Shown here: positions 1 through 6,440 of the stretch, piece by piece
How positions within the stretch are numbered: the first letter of the stretch is position 1
Layout: every line of letters starts with the position of its first letter
Assembly (NCBI GenBank): GCA_964622375.1
Contig: CAZUQA010000104.1
Coordinates: 1-6,440, forward strand
Reading direction: 5' to 3'
From: CAZUQA01 sp964622375
GTDB lineage: Bacteria; Bacillota_I; Bacilli_A; Erysipelotrichales; Erysipelotrichaceae
DNA length: 6,440 nt
Made by a program: the position numbers and the translations under genes
The notes under the pieces: generated by a model
Told to the model about the DNA's origin: nothing
Database searches by the model: none
Seen by the model: the letters and a program-made list of their open reading frames with translations, nothing else

Positions 1-50
1 TCGCCGAACAGCTGGCCGCTGAAGATGCTCTGAAGAAAATGGTGCGCTGA
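1..50 (+). CDS. C-terminal end of an unidentified upstream protein (5' partial)
   Basis: Only the last 15 complete codons are visible, reading AEQLAAEDALKKMVR and then TGA at 48-50. The reading frame is inferred from its stop overlapping the polC start by one base (TGATG), an arrangement typical of translationally coupled genes in an operon. The peptide is a charged, probably helical tail with no diagnostic motif. In many clostridia the gene before polC is ispG (an isoprenoid-pathway iron-sulfur enzyme), and in Bacillus it is proS. The tail does not look like the usual end of prolyl-tRNA synthetase, so ispG is a weak guess from gene order only. That a coding region ends here is fairly likely; its identity is unknown. 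Confidence 0.5.
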   Translation, partial: AEQLAAEDALKKMVR

Positions 51-52
51 TG
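48..52 (+). promoter_or_regulatory. TGATG stop/start overlap coupling upstream gene to polC
   Basis: The upstream stop TGA (48-50) shares its A with the polC start ATG (50-52). The preceding bases hold only a weak purine stretch (GAAGAAAA, 32-39) and no clear Shine-Dalgarno core at normal spacing. PolC translation therefore probably depends partly on ribosomes ending the upstream gene and re-initiating. The overlap is seen directly; the coupling is inferred. Confidence 0.55.
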
Positions 53-3000
53 TCACAACTACAGTTATTGCTGGAGAAATTGGACTTAAGTAATGAATGC
101 TTAGCTTTTTTCCGTGATGTTACTTTCATCGATAAACCGCAAGTCACCCAAGATGAAAGCGAAATCCGCTTTTCTTTAAAAGTCGGAGCCTTGCCGCCCT
201 TTGACTTGTTACAGGAGTTTCAGGAGGCTTTAGCCGACTATTTTACGGCGGAAATCGTCCTTAGTCTGCAGCTATTAAGCAATGAAGCTGAGCTTATTGA
301 TCTGCAAGACTATCTCAATGCCTACTTGAGCACCGATCAGCGTCTGTATCGTTGTGTTTTTATCATCAACTACCAACAAGGCTACATGTTACAGGTCTAC
401 GACGTTGAACTTTTGGATTATTTAGAGGAACAACTGCCGAAAATCAGCAAGTATTTTCAGCAATATGGCATTACTGCCACTTTTTATTGTGAGTATAAAG
501 AACAGCAGGAACAAATTCCTTTTGTCTATCGCGACAGCGATGAAAGCTTGATCAGAGTTAAAGCCTCACCTTATACCTTGACAAATTACCCCTTGGTAGA
601 TGTGGCAAGCATTAAACAACCGGCCAAGAAAAGGGCGGTAGAAGGCATCTTGTTTGGTAACAACATTCGCCGTAAGGGAGAGCGCGAGGTGCAAGAATTC
701 TCCTTGTTACAAGACAAACACCTGTTGAAAGTCGCAAATATCATCACCGGCCGCAATAAAGCCATAGAATTTAAAAACAACACTTACGGCCGCCTATATG
801 GCGACATCAATTTTTCCAGCTTCTATAACGCCTTTGAACTCGCACTGAAGCATTGGGAAGCCATTGACAATCCTTATCTGCAGAAAGAGCAGGGCCGGGG
901 GCGTTTTGAACTACACTGTCACAGTAACATGAGTGAGATGGACGGTGTTTGTAGCGTCGAACAATTGATTACCACAGCCTATAAAATGGGTTTATCCGGA
1001 ATTGCCATCACTGACCACGGCGTCATTCAAGCTTTCCCGGAAGCCCAAAAAGTTCTGGGCGCAATCCGCAAAGAAGACCCGGAAAGCAAGTTCCGTTTGG
1101 TTTACGGTTGTGAAGTCTATTATGTCAACCCGGAATCCAACTTACTAGCCTTAAGCCAAGACCAGGCTTTGGACAGTGGGGATTATGTCGTACTGGACTT
1201 AGAAACTACCGGTTTGTCGATTTTAGAGGATGAAATCATCGAAATCGGCGCCGTTAAATACCATGATGGTTTAGAAGTTGACCGTTTTTCTACTTTAATC
1301 AAACCAACGATTCCTATTCCGGCAGCCGCTACTAAAGTCAACAATTTGACCGACGCCGATGTCCAAAAAGCTCCGACTTTTCAAGAAAAAGCCGCGGACT
1401 TTGTCAATTTTATCGGCTCGGCGGTTTTGGTTGCCCATAACGCCGCTTTTGACATCAATTTTCTCAATGAAAAACTGACAAAACAGGGTTTTTCACCCTT
1501 GGAAAATTCGGTAATTGATAGTCTGGTTTTAGCTAAAAACCTCTTAGGAAATCGTAACAGTTATAAATTAGCCAATGTAGCTAAAATTTTGAAAGTGCCT
1601 TACAACCCGGAAAAAGCCCATCGCGCCATCTATGACTGTGAAATATTGGCTAAAGTCCTGCAAAGCTTTATCGCCCAACTGAAAGATTTGGGAATTAGCA
1701 CGCTAAGCAGCCTGCAACAGTACAGTTGTGAAGACTACCACAAGCGAGCTATCAAATATCATCTGACCTTACTAGCGAAAAATGCTGCCGGCTTAAAAGA
1801 CCTGTTTTCTTTAATTTCCGCAGCCCACACCACTTACTTAGCCGGTCAAATACCGCTGTTACCCAAAGAAATAATCGCTGCCAAACGGCAGAATCTGTTG
1901 GTCGGTTCTTCATGTATCAACAATGAAATCTGGGAATTTGCCCGGTTCCGTTCTTATGAACAACTTTTAGAAACCATGAAATTTTATGACTACATCGAGC
2001 TACAACCGACGGCTTTCTATTATCCTTTGATAGCCCGCGATAACAGCGAGCTACAACAAAGCCGCATCAAAGCGACCATGCAACGCATAATACAAGCCGC
2101 TGATCAGCTCAATATCCCGCTGGTAGTCAGCGGTGATGTCCACTATTGCTTCCCTTACCAAAAACAATTCCGCGATATCTATATCGGCGTTGAGGGCATC
2201 AGAGGAAGCCGGCATCCGTTGTATTTTGTCGAAGACAGTGAAAACATCATTCCGTTTTATCATTTAAGAACGACGGAAATGATGTATAACGAATGTGATT
2301 ATCTTCCTGAAGAGCGCAAACAAGAGATAATCGTTGATAATCCTGAGAAATTAGTGGCAGATATTGATTGTTTGTATCCGGTCAAAGACCGTTTGTATCC
2401 GCCCAGCCTACCCAATATTCCCGATGCTGAGGTCTGTGAATTACTGCGGGAAGTTTGTTATGAAAATGCCTATAAACAATATGGTGATCCTTTACCGCTG
2501 CCGGTTGCTGAACGTTTACAGCGGGAAATCAGCAGTATTATTACCCATAACTTTTCGGTCATTTATTATACCGCTTACCTGTTAGTCAAGAAATCTTTGC
2601 AAGATGGTTATCTGGTCGGTTCCCGGGGTTCGATCGGTTCATCTTTAGTGGCTACCATGAGCAAAATCACCGAGGTCAATCCCTTACCACCCCATTACTA
2701 TTGTTCGAGTTGTCACTACAGCGACTTTGAAAATAGCGCCAATGTTCGTAGCGGTTATGATTTACCGGAAAAAAAATGTCCGCAGTGTGCTGACGCTCTC
2801 AAACATGATGGGCAGGACATACCTTTTGAGACTTTCTTAGGTTTCCATGGTGATAAAGTTCCGGATATTGACCTAAACTTCTCGGGCAACTATCAGGCAA
2901 TCGCTCATGATTACACCCGGCAACTATTCGGAACAAACAATGTCTTTCGTGCCGGTACCATTCAGACGGTAGCTGTGCGCAATGCTTTCGGTTATGTCAA

Positions 3001-4303
3001 ACGTTTCTATGAAGAAAAAGGTTTGAGTTTGCCGGAAGACCGCTCTTATCTGGAGTATTTAGTCACTAATTGTACCGGCGTTAAGCGCACTACCGGTCAA
3101 CATCCCGGTGGCATCATCGTCATACCCGCTGATATGGAGGTTCATGATTTTACCCCGGTGCAATATCCCGCTAATAATGATGATGCCAGTTGGTACACCA
3201 CCCATTTCCAATTTGTCGACATTCATGATGTCGTCCTAAAACTAGATATTCTGGGCCATGTCGATCCGACAGCCATGCATATGTTAAAACGCATCAGCGG
3301 TATCGATCCCACCACTTTACCCTTAAATGATGCCAAAGTTCTCAGTCTGTTTTCCCGTTGTACCGCTTTGGGTATCAGTGATCCCGCTTATCAAGAAAAT
3401 AACGGAGCTTTAGGCTTACCGGAATTCGGCACCGGTTTTGTCCGCCGGATTCTTGATGTCGCTCAACCAAAAACCTTTGATGAGTTGGTCATCATCTCCG
3501 GAATTTCCCATGGCACCGGTAACTGGTCCAACAACGCCGAAGAGCTAATTGCCCACGGGACAGCCGCTTTAGTTGAAGTCATCGGTTGTCGGGATGATAT
3601 CATGTTGAGTTTGATTAAGCAGGGCTTAGAGACCAAGACGGCTTTTGACATCATGGAATCAATCAGAAAAGGCCGGGGGGTTAAAGAAGAGTGGATACCA
3701 CTTCTTAAGCTCCATAATGTGCCGGACTGGTACATCGATTCCTCCCGGAAGATTTCCTATCTCTTTCCCAAAGCCCATGCCGTAGCTTATGTTTTGATGT
3801 GTGTCCGGGTAGCTTGGTATAAAATCTATCGGCCAATTTTGTATTATGCTTCTTTCTTTAGCCTGCGTTGCGGGGCTTATGAGATCAAAACAATGATTGC
3901 CGGTAAAAATGTCATCAGTAAACGTTTAAAAGAGATAAAAACTGCCATTTTAGATAAAAGTGCCAGCAATAAAGACGAAAGCTTGGAAAACACTTTGGAA
4001 GTTGCTTATGAGATGGTACTGCGCGGTTACGGTTTCAGCAATATCAGTCTTTTGCTGTCGCAAGCTGCTGAGTTTATTGTCGATCCGGCTGATGCAACTA
4101 AACTGCTACCGCCTTTCAACTGTATCGACGGTTTGGGTGATGCCGTAGCCAACAGTATTGTAAGTGCCAGAGAACAACAAGCATTTATCTCCAAAGAAGA
4201 TCTTATGAATCGCACTTCTTTAAACAAAACTTTATTAGCCTATTTTGAAGAATTGGGAGTGCTGGATGATATGCCGGAAGAAAATCAATTAAGTCTGTTT
4301 TAA
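50..4303 (+). CDS. polC: DNA polymerase III alpha subunit, PolC type, with built-in 3'-5' exonuclease
   Basis: Replicative polymerase that extends DNA at the fork and proofreads it. At 1417 residues it is near the usual length (about 1,440 in B. subtilis). Order: N-terminal region (1 to about 195); a poorly conserved OB-like stretch (about 197-275); first PHP part with H289xH291, D322-H323 and E355; inserted DEDDh exonuclease (about 378-545) with D383/E385, D468, H524 and D529; second PHP part ending with D696-x-H698; polymerase core with GSRGSIGSS (857-865), zinc-site cysteines C885, C888, C910 and C913, catalytic D939 and D941 in PDIDLNF and D1066 in LKLDILG, TGVKRTTGQHPGG (from about 1009) and FPKAH (1239-1243); a helix-hairpin-helix-like C-terminal part; and a final QLSLF (1413-1417), the classic sliding-clamp-binding pentapeptide. 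All catalytic residues are present and the frame is unbroken. Odd points are Q972 and the 1157-1160 segment, listed as findings. Its start overlaps the previous stop. Confidence 0.98.
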   Translation: MSQLQLLLEKLDLSNECLAFFRDVTFIDKPQVTQDESEIRFSLKVGALPPFDLLQEFQEALADYFTAEIVLSLQLLSNEAELIDLQDYLNAYLSTDQRLYRCVFIINYQQGYMLQVYDVELLDYLEEQLPKISKYFQQYGITATFYCEYKEQQEQIPFVYRDSDESLIRVKASPYTLTNYPLVDVASIKQPAKKRAVEGILFGNNIRRKGEREVQEFSLLQDKHLLKVANIITGRNKAIEFKNNTYGRLYGDINFSSFYNAFELALKHWEAIDNPYLQKEQGRGRFELHCHSNMSEMDGVCSVEQLITTAYKMGLSGIAITDHGVIQAFPEAQKVLGAIRKEDPESKFRLVYGCEVYYVNPESNLLALSQDQALDSGDYVVLDLETTGLSILEDEIIEIGAVKYHDGLEVDRFSTLIKPTIPIPAAATKVNNLTDADVQKAPTFQEKAADFVNFIGSAVLVAHNAAFDINFLNEKLTKQGFSPLENSVIDSLVLAKNLLGNRNSYKLANVAKILKVPYNPEKAHRAIYDCEILAKVLQSFIAQLKDLGISTLSSLQQYSCEDYHKRAIKYHLTLLAKNAAGLKDLFSLISAAHTTYLAGQIPLLPKEIIAAKRQNLLVGSSCINNEIWEFARFRSYEQLLETMKFYDYIELQPTAFYYPLIARDNSELQQSRIKATMQRIIQAADQLNIPLVVSGDVHYCFPYQKQFRDIYIGVEGIRGSRHPLYFVEDSENIIPFYHLRTTEMMYNECDYLPEERKQEIIVDNPEKLVADIDCLYPVKDRLYPPSLPNIPDAEVCELLREVCYENAYKQYGDPLPLPVAERLQREISSIITHNFSVIYYTAYLLVKKSLQDGYLVGSRGSIGSSLVATMSKITEVNPLPPHYYCSSCHYSDFENSANVRSGYDLPEKKCPQCADALKHDGQDIPFETFLGFHGDKVPDIDLNFSGNYQAIAHDYTRQLFGTNNVFRAGTIQTVAVRNAFGYVKRFYEEKGLSLPEDRSYLEYLVTNCTGVKRTTGQHPGGIIVIPADMEVHDFTPVQYPANNDDASWYTTHFQFVDIHDVVLKLDILGHVDPTAMHMLKRISGIDPTTLPLNDAKVLSLFSRCTALGISDPAYQENNGALGLPEFGTGFVRRILDVAQPKTFDELVIISGISHGTGNWSNNAEELIAHGTAALVEVIGCRDDIMLSLIKQGLETKTAFDIMESIRKGRGVKEEWIPLLKLHNVPDWYIDSSRKISYLFPKAHAVAYVLMCVRVAWYKIYRPILYYASFFSLRCGAYEIKTMIAGKNVISKRLKEIKTAILDKSASNKDESLENTLEVAYEMVLRGYGFSNISLLLSQAAEFIVDPADATKLLPPFNCIDGLGDAVANSIVSAREQQAFISKEDLMNRTSLNKTLLAYFEELGVLDDMPEENQLSLF

Positions 4304-4304
4304 T

Positions 4305-4310
4305 AGGAGG
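4305..4310 (+). promoter_or_regulatory. Strong ribosome binding site for the WYL regulator gene
   Basis: A perfect AGGAGG lies six bases before the ATG at 4317, in the 13-base gap after the polC stop. It fixes the start of the regulator and is clearly stronger than anything before polC, so the regulator can be initiated independently of polC translation. Confidence 0.85.
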
Positions 4311-4316
4311 CAACTT

Positions 4317-5306
4317 ATGTATCCGGAAAAAGCTAATACCATCTGTATTTTAGAGATACTTAAAGAGTATTCTTCAGCGGATAATATTTTAAGCCGGGGT
4401 GAGATTGAAGAAAAAATGCAGAACCTCTACAACAGCAACATCGATCGGCGCACAGTCTACGACTGTATTGAGCTTTTGATTAATCTGGGTTACGACATCT
4501 CAATCTATAAAGAGAACGGTAAAGGTTACTATCTGCGCTCTCGCGCTTTTGAACTTGATGAGATCTATATACTGCAACAGAGTCTCTATGGTAACAGCGA
4601 GCTGCCCAAGAAAACCACGGAAGATCTCCGGCTTAAGCTACAAAAACAGCTAAGTAAAAACCAACGCTATGATTATCGTCATCTGAGCCTTGTCAAAGAT
4701 GACAGTAAAATTCCGGCTACCCCGGTCTTTAAAAACCTGGAAACACTGGATGGTGCCATAGAAAGCCAAAAGAAGGTTACATTTCGCTATTTAGCTTACG
4801 ATTATGACAAACAGCTTAAACCGCAACGTGAAGCAGCCTACACTTTAAGTCCTTACAGCCTGGTAGCGGCTAGTGGGCGTTTCTATCTCGGTGGTTGCCA
4901 CGATTCTCATGATAAAATCGCGATCTATCGGGTTGATAGAATCAGTGAATTACAGCTGACTACTACCCCGGCTAAAGCTAAACCCGCGGACTTTGACAGT
5001 CACAAGTTTAGCCAATCTGCCCAATACATGTTTGCCACCGACATTGAAGATGTCGTGTTGCGTTGTCAGAAAGAGGTTTTGGATAATGTCATCAATCGCT
5101 TTGGCAGTAATGTTTCTCTTAGTGTCAATGATGATGGTAGTTTCAATGCTGCTTTGCGCGCATCAAAAACCGCTATTAAATTCTGGGCTTTACAATATCT
5201 GGAATATGTCGAGCTTTTATCGCCCTTGAGCTTAAAGGCTGAAATTAAGAAGTTGTTAGCTGACAACTTCTACAGTGACAAGCTCTCATTGTTTGATCAA
5301 AAATAG
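4317..5306 (+). CDS. Helix-turn-helix WYL-domain transcriptional regulator
   Basis: A 329-residue cytoplasmic DNA-binding protein, a usual length for the single-chain DeoR/YafY-like WYL family. Residues about 5-72 form a winged helix-turn-helix: a first helix (TICILEILKEY), a recognition-helix region around NIDRRTVYDCIELL, and a wing ending GKGYYL. A linker follows, then a WYL domain (about 140-235). The signature triplet reads F189-Y190-L191 instead of W-Y-L, in the context SGRFYLGG, and the conserved IYRVDRI (R205, D207, R208) follows. Residues about 239-320 match the WYL C-terminal extension (WCX), with W290 and YLEYVELLSP. WYL domains are thought to bind small ligands or nucleic acid and to switch DNA binding. 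The target genes and ligand cannot be read from this sequence. It sits 13 bases after polC on the same strand, so it is probably co-transcribed. The start is set by AGGAGG at 4305-4310. Confidence 0.93.
   Translation: MYPEKANTICILEILKEYSSADNILSRGEIEEKMQNLYNSNIDRRTVYDCIELLINLGYDISIYKENGKGYYLRSRAFELDEIYILQQSLYGNSELPKKTTEDLRLKLQKQLSKNQRYDYRHLSLVKDDSKIPATPVFKNLETLDGAIESQKKVTFRYLAYDYDKQLKPQREAAYTLSPYSLVAASGRFYLGGCHDSHDKIAIYRVDRISELQLTTTPAKAKPADFDSHKFSQSAQYMFATDIEDVVLRCQKEVLDNVINRFGSNVSLSVNDDGSFNAALRASKTAIKFWALQYLEYVELLSPLSLKAEIKKLLADNFYSDKLSLFDQK
5248..5271 (+). repeat. Perfect 9-bp inverted repeat (hairpin) inside the 3' end of the WYL gene
   Basis: The arms are AGAAGTTGT (5248-5256) and ACAACTTCT (5263-5271), separated by TAGCTG. 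A U-G pair could extend the RNA stem to 10, leaving a four-base AGCU loop. It lies within codons for KKLLADNFYS, about 32 bases before the stop. No T-run follows, so it is not a standard factor-independent terminator. It may be chance, an mRNA stability element, or a structure affecting translation of the next gene. Confidence 0.5.
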
Positions 5307-5312
5307 TAAATT

Positions 5313-5322
5313 GAGGTAAGGA
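5313..5322 (+). promoter_or_regulatory. Ribosome binding site of the DUF3795 gene
   Basis: GAGG at 5313-5316 lies nine bases before the ATG at 5326, followed by a second purine core AAGGA (5318-5322) that sits too close to be ideal. The later in-frame ATG at 5353 (residue 10) has no comparable site, so 5326 is the preferred start even though family similarity begins only around residue 11. Confidence 0.65.
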
Positions 5323-5325
5323 AAG

Positions 5326-5622
5326 ATGAGTGAGAAAAGTGAAAATCTGAGTATGGAGAGTTATTGTGGTTTACTCTGCAGCCAATGTGACTTCATCGCC
5401 AGCCATAATTGTGGCGGATGTTTGGTGACTTTAGGTCGACCATTTCACGGAAGCTGTCAGGTGGCAGAATGCGCCAAAAGCCAGCAGATCATTTTTTGCG
5501 GACTTTGTGGCGATTTTCCCTGCGCTTTGCTTAAAAGCTACGCCTATGACAGCCAACATGGTGATCAAGGTGCGAGAATTGAAAACTGTAGAAAATGGCG
5601 AGAAAGCAGAAATGGAGATTAA
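5326..5622 (+). CDS. Small cysteine-rich DUF3795-type protein
   Basis: A 98-residue soluble protein with 11 cysteines (positions 14, 18, 21, 29, 32, 44, 49, 58, 61, 66 and 88). Their spacing follows the DUF3795 pattern as I know it: an opening YCGLLCSQC, then CGGC (29-32), C44 with C49-A-K, then FCGLCGDFPC (57-66), and a late C88 before RKW. Such pairs suggest bound zinc or an iron-sulfur cluster, but no function is established for the family, so none is assigned. There is no signal peptide or membrane segment; the tail (about 75-98) is polar and charged. It starts 19 bases after the WYL gene and ends 5 bases before the peptidase gene, all in the same direction, so it is probably in the same transcript. 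Family assignment is from the cysteine pattern and is fairly sure; the biochemical role is unknown. Confidence 0.85.
   Translation: MSEKSENLSMESYCGLLCSQCDFIASHNCGGCLVTLGRPFHGSCQVAECAKSQQIIFCGLCGDFPCALLKSYAYDSQHGDQGARIENCRKWRESRNGD
5614..5617 (+). promoter_or_regulatory. Ribosome binding site of the M20 peptidase gene
   Basis: GGAG ends ten bases before the ATG at 5628 and lies inside the last codons of the DUF3795 gene. It supports this start and suggests the two genes are translated from one message. Confidence 0.6.
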
Positions 5623-5627
5623 AAGCG

Positions 5628-6440
5628 ATGAATGAGTACCGGGAATATCTAAACTCGCAGTTTGCGTCGATGCTTTTGGCTATTGCAACTTTGGTCAACA
5701 TTGAAACCCCCAGCGGCCAGCAACAACAATGTTTACTGGCTGCTGAATTTATCGCCAATTTGATCAAAGAAAATACCGGTATAACAGCGGAGATCATTGA
5801 TGCTACTACTACCAGCCCCAAGCTTGTCGCTCAAGTCGGTAACGGGAAAGGGGGCGTCATATTGATCGGCCACTTTGATACCGTCCATCCCTTGGCTACC
5901 CTCCAACAGCATCCTTTTAGACAGGTTGACAATAAGATTTTCGGACCCGGCGTTTATGATATGAAAACCGGAATTATTCAAGCAATCTTTGCTTTAAAAG
6001 CGGTTTTAGTACAAAAACCCATTTTGCACAAAAAAGTTACTTTACTCTTTAACTGTGATGAAGAAATCGGTAGCCCAAAATCACGAGATTTCATTGAAAT
6101 AATGGCGCAAAAACATGATTACGCCTTAATTATGGAAATCAGCACTGAAGAGCAGGGCCATCTCAAAGTTGCCAGAAAAGGTTCCGCTGCTTACAGCATT
6201 AACATTTACGGCAAATCTAGCCATGCCGGTAATCATCCGGAGTTGGGTATTGATGCCATAGTGGAAGCTGCTAAACTGATACTAAAGCTCCATGAATTCA
6301 ATGACCGTAATAAGGGCATCAGTATCAATTGTGGGGTAGTAAAGGGTGGAAGTTCAAAAGGCACTATTGCCGAATTTGCCCAAATTGAAGCCGAGTTGCG
6401 GACAATAACGGTAAGTGACCTTAAAGAACTGGACAAAAAG
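5628..6440 (+). CDS. M20-family zinc metallopeptidase, glutamate carboxypeptidase-like (3' partial)
   Basis: The frame runs open from the ATG at 5628 to the window edge, giving the first 271 residues; family members are usually about 370-410, so roughly the last third is missing. M20 enzymes hydrolyse peptide or acyl-amino-acid bonds with two zinc ions. Visible motifs are GHFDTVHP (ligand H82, catalytic-type D84), GPGVYDMKTG (bridging D111), CDEEIGSPKSRD (general base E145, ligand E146) and MEIS (ligand E170). The dimerisation domain begins near residue 176 and contains GKSSHAG with H199. The final zinc histidine would lie beyond the edge. Motif order and wording closely resemble carboxypeptidase G2, which releases C-terminal glutamate from folates, but the substrate here cannot be told. 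The start MNEYREYLNS shows no signal peptide, so it is probably cytoplasmic. The start is supported by GGAG at 5614-5617. It follows the DUF3795 gene by 5 bases, probably in the same operon. Confidence 0.92.
   Translation, partial: MNEYREYLNSQFASMLLAIATLVNIETPSGQQQQCLLAAEFIANLIKENTGITAEIIDATTTSPKLVAQVGNGKGGVILIGHFDTVHPLATLQQHPFRQVDNKIFGPGVYDMKTGIIQAIFALKAVLVQKPILHKKVTLLFNCDEEIGSPKSRDFIEIMAQKHDYALIMEISTEEQGHLKVARKGSAAYSINIYGKSSHAGNHPELGIDAIVEAAKLILKLHEFNDRNKGISINCGVVKGGSSKGTIAEFAQIEAELRTITVSDLKELDKK

Noticed and set aside
2769..2776. Run of eight A bases in polC at the second cysteine pair of the zinc site, considered as a programmed frameshift or slippage site.
   Set aside because: The encoded E-K-K-C is what the zinc site needs, a -1 shift stops within a few codons, and I saw no supporting stem-loop or Shine-Dalgarno-like stimulator.
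3463..3735. Minus-strand open frame of 90 codons opposite the polymerase domain of polC.
   Set aside because: The plus strand here encodes conserved PolC motifs, and the reverse product has no recognisable domain.
4245..4273. TTGAAG and GATATG spaced 17 bases apart, considered as a promoter for the WYL gene.
   Set aside because: Only four of six and three of six bases match the consensus hexamers, which is common by chance inside coding sequence.
5292..5301. Ten-base palindrome TTTGATCAAA at the end of the WYL gene, considered as an operator for self-regulation.
   Set aside because: About six palindromes of this length are expected by chance in a window this size, and no second copy was seen near a start.
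5531..5981. Two overlapping minus-strand open frames opposite the DUF3795 and M20 genes.
   Set aside because: They lie opposite well-supported genes with family motifs, lack recognisable motifs and have no clear ribosome binding sites; they are shadows.
6004..6021. Short inverted repeat GGTTTT / AAAACC in the M20 gene, considered as a terminator or attenuator.
   Set aside because: The stem is six pairs, mostly A-T, inside the gene just before the catalytic glutamate motif, with no functional context.

Overview
The window looks like chromosomal DNA from a bacterium of the phylum Bacillota (Firmicutes). The main evidence is a complete PolC-type DNA polymerase III alpha subunit, the replicative polymerase typical of this phylum. 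Base composition is moderate, with many TTA and CCG/CCGG-containing codons. PolC differs from the Bacillus subtilis protein, as I remember it, at several otherwise well-kept positions, so a clostridial or other non-Bacilli lineage seems more likely than Bacillus or its close relatives. I cannot name the genus.

Everything readable lies on the + strand, and the genes are packed like one transcription unit. In order they are: the last 15 codons of an unidentified gene (1-50); polC (50-4303), whose start overlaps the upstream stop by one base; a helix-turn-helix/WYL-domain transcriptional regulator (4317-5306), 13 bases downstream with a strong AGGAGG ribosome binding site; a small cysteine-rich DUF3795-type protein (5326-5622), 19 bases further on; and the first 271 codons of a cytoplasmic M20-family metallopeptidase resembling glutamate carboxypeptidase (5628 to the window edge), 5 bases further on. 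No gap between genes exceeds 19 bases. I saw no convincing promoter, factor-independent terminator, tRNA, rRNA, CRISPR array, insertion sequence or phage gene.

PolC joins the two halves of a PHP domain around a DEDDh proofreading exonuclease, followed by the polymerase core with its three catalytic aspartates, a four-cysteine zinc site and a C-terminal clamp-binding QLSLF. The three genes after it have no obvious shared pathway with replication. The WYL regulator is the most interesting neighbour, because some WYL proteins respond to DNA damage or single-stranded DNA; any link to polC here is inference. The only notable non-coding structure is a perfect 9-bp inverted repeat inside the 3' end of the WYL gene. 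Overall this is a mostly ordinary housekeeping region with a few points worth checking, and I do not see a clear new system.
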